Origin: Campylobacterales bacterium | Lineage (GTDB): Bacteria > Campylobacterota > Campylobacteria > Campylobacterales > JALSKU01 | DNA length: 13,054 bases | Direction: 5' to 3' | Assembly: GCA_027038335.1 (NCBI GenBank) | Contig: JALVWI010000088.1 | Location: 1 to 13,054, forward strand | Shown: positions 1 to 8,057 of the stretch, piece by piece | How the letters are laid out: every line of letters starts with the position of its first letter | Position numbering within the stretch: position 1 is the first letter of the stretch | Program-made: the position numbers and the translations under genes | The notes under the pieces: generated by a model | Database searches by the model: none | The model's input: the letters and a program-made list of their open reading frames with translations, nothing else | Told to the model about the DNA's origin: nothing

Positions 1-341
1 TAAGCAATAAAACAAAAGATATGATTGCTCAAGGAAAAATTTCACAAGGACATGCTAAAATTTTAATAGGACTTGATAAAAAAGAGGAAGAGAGTATAGT
101 AAATAGCATAATAGGGCAAAAATTAAGCGTAAGAGAGACTGAAAGTTTAGTAAAAAGTATTAAGTCTAAAAACAAGTCTTACTCACATATTTCAAGTCAA
201 AAAGAGGAGATAACAAATCTCAATGAAGTGGTTAAAAAAATAAAATCATTAAATATAAAATGCAAAAAAAGAGATAATAAAATTATTTTAGAGTTTAAGA
301 ATAGTAAAGAAGTGGAGAAATTATTAAATAAATTTAGATAA
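1..341 (+). CDS. parB: ParB chromosome-partitioning protein, C-terminal part (5' end outside window)
   Basis: The reading frame is open from the first bases of the window (first full codon at 3) and ends at TAA 339-341, so only about the last 112 residues are visible. The segment NKTKDMIAQGKISQGHAKIL matches the end of the helix-turn-helix DNA-binding domain of ParB/Spo0J proteins, whose usual form is a 'GKIS.GHA..L' helix. It is followed by a linker and a lysine-rich C-terminal part that in the family forms the dimerisation domain. ParB binds parS sites, spreads as a CTP-dependent clamp and works with ParA to segregate the chromosome origin. The methionine at 21 lies inside the HTH domain and is not the true start. 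A parB gene just upstream of the atp cluster is the known Campylobacterota arrangement, with parA expected before it. No parS-like palindrome was found in the window. Confidence 0.9.
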   Translation, partial: SNKTKDMIAQGKISQGHAKILIGLDKKEEESIVNSIIGQKLSVRETESLVKSIKSKNKSYSHISSQKEEITNLNEVVKKIKSLNIKCKKRDNKIILEFKNSKEVEKLLNKFR

Positions 342-395
342 TAATATAATATTAATAATAAATTTTAGTTATTTAATAAAAGTTTATAAATACTT

Positions 396-413
396 TTGAT
401 AAAATACTAAAAT
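396..413 (+). promoter_or_regulatory. Probable sigma-70 promoter (-10 region) for the atp operon
   Basis: The sequence TTGATAAAATACTAAAAT contains two overlapping -10-like boxes, GATAAAAT at 398-405 and TACTAAAAT at 405-413, in a very AT-rich spacer downstream of parB. Campylobacterota sigma-70 promoters typically have a strong -10 and periodic AT-rich upstream sequence rather than a clear -35 box, and this site fits. Transcription from here would give an untranslated leader of roughly 100-115 bases before atpF'. This is inferred from pattern only, and co-transcription from parB is also possible. Confidence 0.5.
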
Positions 414-429
414 TTATAACCGGCTTTTA

Positions 430-472
430 TGTATCTTGTATTTTTTGATAAACAAATATACATTTAGATACA
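430..472 (+). promoter_or_regulatory. Stem-loop in the atp operon leader
   Basis: An inverted repeat pairs TGTATCT (430-436) with AGATACA (466-472). A nested repeat pairs TGTAT (437-441) with ATACA (458-462), separated from the outer stem by a three-base bulge (463-465). The element lies between the probable promoter and the atpF' ribosome binding site, so it would be in the mRNA leader. A 12-codon open frame (429-467, ATG to TAG) lies within it but has no ribosome binding site. Its role is unknown. It could be an mRNA stability or translation element, or a DNA operator, since the outer arms are also symmetrical as DNA. Confidence 0.4.
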
Positions 473-525
473 GGATGGATTTATAGGTTGAGCAAAATCT
501 AGTTAATAACAACTAAGGAGTAACA

Positions 526-948
526 ATGTTGGATATAAGTCCGGGTTTATTGTTGTTAGTTACGGTAATTTTTATCTTTTTAATATTTACATTAAATAAG
601 ATATTATATAAACCGTTACTTACTTTTATGCACAATAGAGATGAATCTATAAAAAATGATTTAGAAGAGGCAAAGAAAAACAGTAGTAATGTTTCTCATT
701 TTGAAGCTGAAGCTGAAAGTATCATAAAGCATGCCAAAAATGAAGCATATAAGATACGAGAAGAAGCAATAAATTCTGCCAAAGCAAAAGCTCATGAAAA
801 GATAGAAGCAAAAAAAGTAGTTTTGGAAAAAGCTTATGAGACTTTTTTAAATGAGTTAAGCAAAGAAAAAGATGAGCTTAATTCAAAATTAAATAGTGAA
901 TTACCGGTTTTTAAAGATAGTTTAAAAACAAAACTTAGTCAAATTTAA
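526..948 (+). CDS. atpF': F1Fo ATP synthase subunit b' (stator)
   Basis: This 140-residue protein has one N-terminal membrane helix (about residues 7-24), the YKPL segment that typically follows it in b-type subunits, and then a long charged, coiled-coil-forming helix to the C-terminus. In the family, b' pairs with b to form the peripheral stalk that holds the alpha3beta3 head still against the rotating c-ring. The ATG is preceded by AAGGAG (515-520) at good spacing. It is the first gene of the atp cluster and is separated by 10 bases from the b subunit gene. The b/b' gene pair is usual in Campylobacterota, cyanobacteria and some other groups, whereas E. coli has two copies of a single b. The assignment as b' rather than b rests on its short length and first position. 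Confidence 0.9.
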   Translation: MLDISPGLLLLVTVIFIFLIFTLNKILYKPLLTFMHNRDESIKNDLEEAKKNSSNVSHFEAEAESIIKHAKNEAYKIREEAINSAKAKAHEKIEAKKVVLEKAYETFLNELSKEKDELNSKLNSELPVFKDSLKTKLSQI

Positions 949-952
949 GGAG
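947..952 (+). promoter_or_regulatory. Ribosome binding site setting a TTG start for atpF
   Basis: AAGGAG at 947-952 overlaps the atpF' stop codon and lies 6 bases before TTG at 959. No in-frame ATG or GTG sits at suitable spacing, so it supports the rare TTG start and couples translation of b to that of b'. Confidence 0.7.
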
Positions 953-958
953 ATAAAA

Positions 959-1459
959 TTGTTTTTGAAGATACTTATACTACTTTCTCCACTAGCACTT
1001 TTTGCAAGTGATGGAGGTACGGATATCGTACCTAGGACTATAAACTTTTTGATCTTTGCTGCAATTCTTTATAGATATGTCGCAACACCTATAAAAAACT
1101 TTTTTAAAGGTAGAAGTGACGAAATAGTCAACACTTTAAAATCAATTCAGCAAAAGGTAGAAGAGTCTAAAAAAGCAAAAGAGGAAGCTCTGAAAAAACT
1201 TGAAGAGTCAAAAATCTTAGCTAAAAGTTTAGTTGAAGATGCGAAAAAAGAGGCTGAACTCATCGTAAATAAGATAGAAAATGATACAAAAAATGAGCTT
1301 GAATTGTTGGACAAATATCACCAAGAGAGACAAGAGATAGAAAAAAGAAAGATGGTAAAAACAGTTGTTGCTGAAACTATCGGCTCTCTTTTTTCTAGAG
1401 ATATTCAAACTTTTGACAATAGTGAGCTTGTTAATATTGTTATGAAAAAGGTTGCATAA
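959..1459 (+). CDS. atpF: F1Fo ATP synthase subunit b (stator), with signal-peptide-like N-terminus
   Basis: A 166-residue b subunit of the peripheral stalk, starting at TTG. Residues 1-16 (MFLKILILLSPLALFA) look like a secretion signal with a possible cleavage after LFA. They are followed by a short polar stretch (SDGGTDIVPR) and the expected membrane helix at about 27-45. From residue 50 on, the protein is a long charged coiled coil with many heptad-like K/E repeats, which in the family contacts delta and alpha. Campylobacterota b subunits are known to carry such a hydrophobic N-terminal extension, which would place the segment before the stalk helix in the periplasm. Whether the leader is cleaved or kept as a second membrane helix cannot be seen. 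The stop codon abuts the ATG of atpH. Confidence 0.9.
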   Translation: MFLKILILLSPLALFASDGGTDIVPRTINFLIFAAILYRYVATPIKNFFKGRSDEIVNTLKSIQQKVEESKKAKEEALKKLEESKILAKSLVEDAKKEAELIVNKIENDTKNELELLDKYHQERQEIEKRKMVKTVVAETIGSLFSRDIQTFDNSELVNIVMKKVA

Positions 1460-1990
1460 ATGGTACCTGTAGTAGCTAAAAAATATGTAAAAGCACTTTT
1501 AGAAAGTTCAAATGATAAAAGTATAAAAAAGTATTACGATAATTTACAAGTATTAAGTGAAGCGTATGCTCTAGAAAAAATGAAAAATATAATGCTTTCT
1601 CCAACTATTTCAAAAGATGAAAAATATAAGTTTATCATCTCATTGATAGAAAAAAGTGATAAAAAGTTTTCTAATTTTATAAAAATATTAGTAGAAAATG
1701 ATAGAATGAATTTAGTACCTGCTATTTGTGATGAACTTAGATATCAATTATCAATAAAAGAAAATAAATTTGTAGGACATATTATAAGTAATTCCGAAGT
1801 AGATGAAAAAAGTATTAAAAATATCGAAGAGAAATTAAGCTCAAAATTTGATTCATCAATACTTTTGGAAAATATAAAAAGTGATTACCCCGGTATTAAA
1901 ATAGAAATAGAAGACTTAGGTGTCGAAATTAGTTTTTCGATTGATAGATTGAAAGCTCAAATGACTGAGCATATACTAAAAGCAATATAA
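1460..1990 (+). CDS. atpH: F1Fo ATP synthase subunit delta
   Basis: This 176-residue protein has the family layout. A helical N-terminal domain starts MVPVVAKKYVKALLE (the usual 'A..YA.AL.' helix), and a C-terminal part ends with the typical 'GVEISFSIDRLKAQM' segment, close to the family's G-x-x-x-x-x-D-x-S-x-x-x-x-L pattern. Delta sits on top of the alpha3beta3 head and links it to the b/b' stalk. The ATG follows the atpF stop with no gap, so translational coupling is likely, and no strong ribosome binding site is visible. The length is normal for the family. Confidence 0.93.
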   Translation: MVPVVAKKYVKALLESSNDKSIKKYYDNLQVLSEAYALEKMKNIMLSPTISKDEKYKFIISLIEKSDKKFSNFIKILVENDRMNLVPAICDELRYQLSIKENKFVGHIISNSEVDEKSIKNIEEKLSSKFDSSILLENIKSDYPGIKIEIEDLGVEISFSIDRLKAQMTEHILKAI

Positions 1991-1995
1991 AAACT

Positions 1996-2002
1996 AAAGG
2001 AG
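1996..2002 (+). promoter_or_regulatory. Ribosome binding site setting a GTG start for atpA
   Basis: AAAGGAG at 1996-2002 lies 7 bases before GTG at 2010. The encoded N-terminus ([18 protein letters not shown]) matches that of bacterial alpha subunits, so GTG is the likely start. Confidence 0.7.
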
Positions 2003-2009
2003 TGCTCAA

Positions 2010-3527
2010 GTGAGTTCAAAGATTAAAGCGGACGAAATTAGTTCAATTATAAAAGAGAGGATTGATAATTTCGAATTAAGTGTAGATATCGAAGAGACCG
2101 GAAAGGTCATCTCTGTTGCTGACGGAATTGCACAAGTTTACGGACTAAAAAATGTAATGGCCGGAGAAATGGTAGAGTTTGAAAACGGAGAACAAGGTAT
2201 CGCTCTAAACTTGGAAGAATCAAGCGTAGGTATAGTAATACTAGGAACCGGCAAAGGTATAACAGAGGGAACATCAGTCAAAAGAGAGGGTAAACTTTTA
2301 AAAGTACCTGTTGGCGACGCTGTTGTCGGCAGAGTTGTCAATCCTTTAGGAGAGCCTATAGATTCTAAAGGACCAATTGAAGCTGAAGAGTATAGGTTTG
2401 TTGAAGAAAAAGCTCCCGGTATTATGGCTAGAAAGTCAGTTCATGAGCCTTTGCAAACAGGTTTGAAAGCTATCGATGCTCTTGTGCCTATCGGAAGAGG
2501 ACAAAGAGAGCTGATTATAGGTGATAGACAAACAGGTAAAACTACAGTTGCAGTTGATACCATTATCAATCAAAAAGGTCAAGATGTTGTTTGTATCTAT
2601 GTTGCCATAGGTCAAAAGCAATCAACTGTTGCACAAGTTGTAAAAAAACTTGAAGAGTATGGTGCAATGGATTATACTATAGTTGTAAATGCAGGTGCAA
2701 GTGACTCAGCTGCACTTCAATATCTTGCACCTTATGCAGGTGTTACAATGGGCGAGTTTTTTAGAGATAATTCAAGACATGCCCTTATCATTTATGATGA
2801 TTTGAGTAAGCATGCGGTTGCTTATAGAGAGATGTCTCTTATCCTAAGAAGACCTCCGGGAAGAGAAGCATATCCGGGAGATGTATTTTATCTACATTCA
2901 AGACTACTTGAAAGAGCTGCAAAGCTTAGTGATGATCTAGGTGCAGGAAGTTTGACTGCTCTTCCTATCATCGAAACTCAAGCAGGAGATGTTTCAGCAT
3001 ATATTCCGACAAATGTTATCTCGATTACTGACGGTCAGATTTTCTTGGAAACTGATCTATTTAACTCTGGAATTAGACCTGCTATAAATGTCGGTCTTTC
3101 AGTATCAAGAGTCGGTGGTGCCGCTCAGATAAAAGCTATCAAACAAGTTGCGGGAACCTTGAGACTTGATTTGGCTCAGTATAGAGAACTTCAAGCTTTT
3201 GCACAGTTTGCTAGTGATTTGGATGAGACAAGTAGAAATCAACTTGAAAGAGGACAAAGAATGGTCGAAGTGCTTAAGCAGCCTCCATATTCTCCACTTC
3301 CTGTTGAGAAACAAGTTGTTATTATTTATGCAGGTGCGAATGGATATCTTGATGATATAGATGCCAATAGTGTTACAAAATTTGAAGCTGAGCTATATCC
3401 ATTTATTGAGGCTAAATATCCTTCTATACTTGAAGATATAAAAACTAAGCAAAAGATTGATGATGAGATAAAAGCACAATTAAATAAAATATTGGATGAG
3501 TTTAAAGCAACTTTTGAAGCAAAGTAG
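2010..3527 (+). CDS. atpA: F1Fo ATP synthase subunit alpha
   Basis: This 505-residue alpha subunit is full length for the family (about 500-515). The beta-barrel domain comes first, then the nucleotide-binding domain with the Walker A motif GDRQTGKT at 171-178. A Walker B-like strand (ALIIYDD) lies near 258-264. The alpha/beta signature [13 protein letters not shown] is at about 357-369, where Arg367 corresponds to the arginine that alpha supplies to the catalytic site on beta. A helical C-terminal domain follows. Alpha binds nucleotide non-catalytically and alternates with beta in the head. The gene is followed after 9 bases by atpG. Nothing looks damaged or unusual. Confidence 0.98.
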   Translation: MSSKIKADEISSIIKERIDNFELSVDIEETGKVISVADGIAQVYGLKNVMAGEMVEFENGEQGIALNLEESSVGIVILGTGKGITEGTSVKREGKLLKVPVGDAVVGRVVNPLGEPIDSKGPIEAEEYRFVEEKAPGIMARKSVHEPLQTGLKAIDALVPIGRGQRELIIGDRQTGKTTVAVDTIINQKGQDVVCIYVAIGQKQSTVAQVVKKLEEYGAMDYTIVVNAGASDSAALQYLAPYAGVTMGEFFRDNSRHALIIYDDLSKHAVAYREMSLILRRPPGREAYPGDVFYLHSRLLERAAKLSDDLGAGSLTALPIIETQAGDVSAYIPTNVISITDGQIFLETDLFNSGIRPAINVGLSVSRVGGAAQIKAIKQVAGTLRLDLAQYRELQAFAQFASDLDETSRNQLERGQRMVEVLKQPPYSPLPVEKQVVIIYAGANGYLDDIDANSVTKFEAELYPFIEAKYPSILEDIKTKQKIDDEIKAQLNKILDEFKATFEAK

Positions 3528-3536
3528 GGTAAAAAA

Positions 3537-4421
3537 ATGGCAAATCTAAAAGATATAAAAAGAAAAATCGGTAGCGTTAAAAATACCCAAAAAACAACTA
3601 GAGCTATGAAGCTTGTTTCTACTGCAAAGCTTATGAAAGCTAAACTTGCGGCTGAACAATCTCAAGCTTATGCCATCAAAATAAATGATATTTTGTCAGA
3701 AATTTCTCACAAAATAAATAAATATAGAGTAGGTGGTATAAAAAGTAAATTTTTTGATATTAATGACAATCCAAAAGTTGTTGATATTATATTTGTAACT
3801 GCTGATAAAGGTTTGTGCGGAGGCTTTAATATACAAACTATTAAAGCTGTAAATAATTTGCTCGAAGAGTATAAAGCAAAAAAAACTAAAGTAAGACTTA
3901 AGGCAATAGGTAAAAAAGGTATAGGGTATTTCAATTTTAAAGGTATTGAACTATATGAAAAAAAAGTTGGAGTAAGTTCTGCACCTAGTCCTGAAATGGC
4001 AGCTGAGATCATCAATGAGTCTATAAATGACTTTTTAGAGAATAAGACTGATAGAGTTATACTTATTCATAACGGTTATAAAAATATGATTTCACAGGAA
4101 TTGAAGATAAACACTATTGTTCCAGTTAAAACATTTGATCCTCCGGAGGATACTTCAACTTCTATGATAGAGGTTGAGCCTGAAGATAACACTGAGCTTT
4201 TGGAAAATTTACTCAAGATGTATTTTGAGTACAATATGTACTATGCTCTTATTGATTCTTTAGCAGCTGAACATAGTGCTAGAATGCAGGCGATGGATAA
4301 TGCAACCAATAATGCAAACGAAAGAGTTCAAGAATTGACCTTGGAGTACAACAAAGCAAGACAAAGTGCGATTACTACAGAGTTGATCGAGATCATTAGT
4401 GGTGTTGAAGCACAAAAGTAA
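3537..4421 (+). CDS. atpG: F1Fo ATP synthase subunit gamma
   Basis: This 294-residue protein is the central rotor shaft that turns inside the alpha3beta3 head. The N-terminal helix ([20 protein letters not shown], then [11 protein letters not shown]) and the C-terminal helix ([15 protein letters not shown], then [18 protein letters not shown]) are the two conserved strands of the coiled coil. The [10 protein letters not shown] motif at about residues 89-98 marks the central Rossmann-like domain. The length is typical of bacterial gamma (about 285-300). The ATG at 3537 has only a weak upstream GGG (3527-3529), so its translation probably depends partly on coupling to atpA. Confidence 0.97.
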   Translation: MANLKDIKRKIGSVKNTQKTTRAMKLVSTAKLMKAKLAAEQSQAYAIKINDILSEISHKINKYRVGGIKSKFFDINDNPKVVDIIFVTADKGLCGGFNIQTIKAVNNLLEEYKAKKTKVRLKAIGKKGIGYFNFKGIELYEKKVGVSSAPSPEMAAEIINESINDFLENKTDRVILIHNGYKNMISQELKINTIVPVKTFDPPEDTSTSMIEVEPEDNTELLENLLKMYFEYNMYYALIDSLAAEHSARMQAMDNATNNANERVQELTLEYNKARQSAITTELIEIISGVEAQK

Positions 4422-4440
4422 TAAATAGTTTAATAAGTAG

Positions 4441-5882
<1,442 letters not shown>

Positions 5883-5895
5883 GTAAGGATAGTTT

Positions 5896-6285
5896 ATGGA
5901 TACATTAAAACTTGAGATAGTTACCCCTAAAGGTCCTATATTTAACGGTGATGTTAAAAGTATAACACTTCCCGGAAGTGAGGGTGAGTTTGGAGTACTT
6001 CCCGGACATGCCGCAGTTTTGACACTTTTAAAAACAGGTGTTATAGATATAGAAAAAAGTAATGGTAAGCATGATTTGGTTGCTATTAGTAGCGGATATG
6101 CTGAAGTTGATGAAAGTGGAGTAAATATACTGGCTGACGGTGCGGTATATATAGGTGGAGATGAAAAAGAGAGTGAGATAGCTGACTCGCTTAAAAAGAT
6201 TGAAAGTTTATTGGACGACATAAAGAGTGATCCGTATGTTACTGAGAGTGTTTTGGCTCGTGTAAAAAACATAAAAACTTCTTAA
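5896..6285 (+). CDS. atpC: F1Fo ATP synthase subunit epsilon
   Basis: This 129-residue protein has the N-terminal beta-sandwich of the family (about residues 1-84), with the motifs LEIVTPKGPIF, LPGSEGEFGVLPGHA and a GYAEV segment. A shorter C-terminal helical part (about 87-129) follows. Epsilon binds gamma at the foot of the rotor, and in many bacteria its C-terminal helices inhibit ATP hydrolysis. The start is supported by AAGGAT (5885-5890). One epsilon is needed per three beta, which fits the terminator-like hairpin just upstream as a device to lower its expression (inference). The tolQ gene begins 6 bases after its stop. Confidence 0.95.
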   Translation: MDTLKLEIVTPKGPIFNGDVKSITLPGSEGEFGVLPGHAAVLTLLKTGVIDIEKSNGKHDLVAISSGYAEVDESGVNILADGAVYIGGDEKESEIADSLKKIESLLDDIKSDPYVTESVLARVKNIKTS

Positions 6286-6291
6286 TACAAT

Positions 6292-6882
6292 ATGAATATA
6301 GTTGATCTCTTTTTAAATTACTTATCAAGAAGTAGCGAGATAACCATAGCAGTTTTACTATGGTTATCTTTATATTTTTTGATAACTTTATGGGTTACAG
6401 TCTATAGATATCTTTATATCAATTCTTTAATTAAAAAAGAAAAATCCTCATTAGAGGGTATGCTTATGGGTAGTACTACCGTAAGAGCAGATTCGATTTT
6501 GAGAAAATGTACTAGTAGTTACAAAGGCAGTGATGCTGTTTTTGAAGTATGTATTAATATAGCTCAAAAAAATGCTACTTCCTATTTATCTATACTTTCT
6601 ACTATATCTTCCACATCTCCTTTTATAGGACTTTTTGGAACAGTTGTAGGAATATTGGAAACTTTTTCAAAACTCGGTGGAACTACTAGTGCATCATTAA
6701 ATGTAATAGCACCTGCAATTAGTGAAGCTTTAGTAGCAACAGCAGGCGGTATACTTGTTGCTATTCCGGCATACAGTGGATATATCATGCTTAAGCGTAA
6801 AGCTTATGATTATCTAAGTATCGTTGAGAGAGAAAAATTGCTCCTGATAAACAATTTGAGTAAAGATATACAGAAAAGTTGA
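6292..6882 (+). CDS. tolQ: TolQ/ExbB-family proton channel protein
   Basis: This 196-residue inner-membrane protein has three predicted helices at about 17-40, 98-125 and 142-168. The conserved family core is present: SPFIGLFGTVVGI in the second helix and ISEALVATAGGILVAIPA in the third. TolQ forms a pentamer around a TolR dimer and uses the proton gradient to drive TolA. TolQ and ExbB are hard to tell apart by sequence, and Campylobacter homologues are often annotated exbB. I call it TolQ because tolR, tolA, tolB and pal follow directly. The ATG has no clear ribosome binding site and lies 6 bases after atpC, suggesting translational coupling. A strong stem-loop lies in the first 100 bases of the gene. 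Confidence 0.88.
   Translation: MNIVDLFLNYLSRSSEITIAVLLWLSLYFLITLWVTVYRYLYINSLIKKEKSSLEGMLMGSTTVRADSILRKCTSSYKGSDAVFEVCINIAQKNATSYLSILSTISSTSPFIGLFGTVVGILETFSKLGGTTSASLNVIAPAISEALVATAGGILVAIPAYSGYIMLKRKAYDYLSIVEREKLLLINNLSKDIQKS
6338..6386 (+). promoter_or_regulatory. Stem-loop with T-rich flank inside tolQ
   Basis: AGATAACCATAG (6338-6349) and CTATGGTTATCT (6358-6369) form a perfect 12-pair stem with an 8-base loop. A T-rich stretch follows, TTATATTTTTT (6370-6380), as in an intrinsic terminator. A third copy of the arm, GATAAC (6381-6386), could instead pair with GTTATC (6363-6368), giving an alternative, mutually exclusive hairpin. The element lies within codons 16-32 of tolQ (residues EITIAVLLWLSL in the arms), in the first membrane helix. 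It may reduce transcription past this point or affect mRNA decay. Coding constraint on hydrophobic residues is a simpler partial explanation. Confidence 0.45.
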
Positions 6883-7274
6883 TGAATATTGATTGGGAAG
6901 AAAAACCGGATCTAAATATCACGCCGTTGGTTGATATTATGCTTGTACTTCTTGCTATATTGATGGTTACTACTCCTGCGATAATATATGAAGAAAATAT
7001 AAAACTTCCTGTTGGTAGTAAAACAAAATCACTTGGAAAGATACCTGATCTTGAGGTGAGAATAACAAAAGATAAAAAAGTTTTCGTAGGTAAAAATCAA
7101 TACCAATATAATGCTTTTGCGGATAGTTTTATACTTTTTTCAAAATCAATTCCAAAAAGTACAACAGTTTATATCAGAGCTGATAAAAGCTTACAATACG
7201 GTTCTATTATGTATATATTAAAAAGTGTCAAAGAGGCAGGATTTTCTAAAGTTTCCCTAGTTACCGAAGGGTAA
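6882..7274 (+). CDS. tolR: TolR/ExbD-family proton channel partner
   Basis: This 130-residue protein has a short cytoplasmic start (MNIDWEEKPDLNITPLVDIM), one membrane helix at about 14-34, and a periplasmic domain. The helix carries the conserved aspartate (Asp18 in NITPLVDIMLVLL), the proton-carrying residue in TolR and ExbD. The periplasmic domain ends in the typical 'V.IRADKSLQYG.IM.IL...KEAGF.KVSLVTE' pattern. It works with TolQ as the motor that energises TolA. I place the start at ATG 6882, whose first base is the last base of the tolQ TGA stop (TGATG), a typical coupled arrangement. A TTG three bases earlier (6879) would add one methionine and cannot be ruled out. Confidence 0.9.
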   Translation: MNIDWEEKPDLNITPLVDIMLVLLAILMVTTPAIIYEENIKLPVGSKTKSLGKIPDLEVRITKDKKVFVGKNQYQYNAFADSFILFSKSIPKSTTVYIRADKSLQYGSIMYILKSVKEAGFSKVSLVTEG

Positions 7275-7276
7275 AT

Positions 7277-8047
7277 ATGGAGAAAGAGAGTAGATATTTT
7301 TTTATAGGCGGATTTGTAGCTGTTCTGATATATACATTTTTGCTTTTTTTTATTTTTTCATATATAAATAAATATGAGGAAAAATCTAAACAATATACAA
7401 GTAAAAAAAATAGTTTTATTGAAATTTCAATAAAAGAGTACAAAAATAAGAAAACAAAAAATAAAATACCAAAAAGGCAAATTAAAAAGAAAAATATTTC
7501 CAAAAAGAAGATAAATAAAAAAAATAAAAAGATTAATAAATCTTCAAAAAGAACAATTCATACAAAATCTCTCAAATCACTTTTTAGCGGTATTAATACA
7601 AAAAAATATTTTAAAAAAGAACAAAATTTGACTAAAAAAGCCAATCTTAATAGCAGAATTCCTAGTAGTGTAAAAAAAATCTCTAAATTGACACAAACTA
7701 AAGAAAAAAAGACAGCTTCAAGTATAGTTAAAAGTTTAAGTTTGGAAGATGCAGATCAAACAAAAAGTCAAAAAAGCGGTGAATATAATAAATATATAGG
7801 TAAGATAAGTGATATGCTTGATAGCAAATGGCAAGAGACTCCGGGGACATTGCCCGGCAATAGTGCAAAAGTTACTGTAAGTATAGATAAGTTTGGAAAT
7901 TTCAGCTATAAAATAGACGAACTTTCATATAATAATGAGTTTAATGCCAAGTTGGAGAGCTTTCTTGAAAGTTTAAAAGATGAAACTTTTCCTCCATGTA
8001 AACTTGGAGATCATATTACGATAAAAGTCAATTTTAAAGATGAATAA
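7277..8047 (+). CDS. tolA: TolA-like energy-transducing protein
   Basis: This 256-residue protein has an N-terminal membrane helix (about 8-30) and a very lysine- and asparagine-rich middle region (about 33-125). A compact C-terminal domain (about 165-256) has the beta/alpha pattern of TolA and TonB C-terminal domains: WQETPG, VTVSIDKFGNFSYKI, a helix, then ITIKVNF. In the family the protein spans the periplasm and transmits the TolQR motor force to TolB and Pal at the outer membrane. The Campylobacter homologue is often called TonB. Here the spacer is lysine-rich rather than proline-rich and I see no SHP motif in the membrane helix, so with tolB and pal next door TolA is the better call. The gene starts 3 bases after tolR with GAAGG upstream. 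Several runs of eight A or T occur in it. Confidence 0.8.
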   Translation: MEKESRYFFIGGFVAVLIYTFLLFFIFSYINKYEEKSKQYTSKKNSFIEISIKEYKNKKTKNKIPKRQIKKKNISKKKINKKNKKINKSSKRTIHTKSLKSLFSGINTKKYFKKEQNLTKKANLNSRIPSSVKKISKLTQTKEKKTASSIVKSLSLEDADQTKSQKSGEYNKYIGKISDMLDSKWQETPGTLPGNSAKVTVSIDKFGNFSYKIDELSYNNEFNAKLESFLESLKDETFPPCKLGDHITIKVNFKDE

Positions 8048-8051
8048 GGAG
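8046..8051 (+). promoter_or_regulatory. Ribosome binding site setting a GTG start for tolB
   Basis: AAGGAG at 8046-8051 overlaps the tolA stop and lies 6 bases before GTG at 8058. The nearer ATG at 8054 is in another frame, while the GTG frame encodes the signal peptide MKKILLILIMFSLVLFG. Confidence 0.7.
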
Positions 8052-8057
8052 TTATGA

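Noticed and set aside
21..341. parB fragment as a complete 106-residue gene starting at ATG 21
   Set aside because: The frame is open upstream to the window edge and the ATG falls inside the HTH domain, so it is a truncated view of a longer gene.
378..397. AAAAGT/ACTTTT hairpin after parB as a terminator
   Set aside because: It has only six weak pairs and no T tract after it; it overlaps the probable promoter region.
342..525. A parS site next to parB
   Set aside because: I looked for the TGTTTCACGTGAAACA-type palindrome here and elsewhere in the window and saw none.
3707..4015. 102-codon minus-strand open frame opposite atpG
   Set aside because: It lies wholly within a conserved gene and shows no motif or ribosome binding site.
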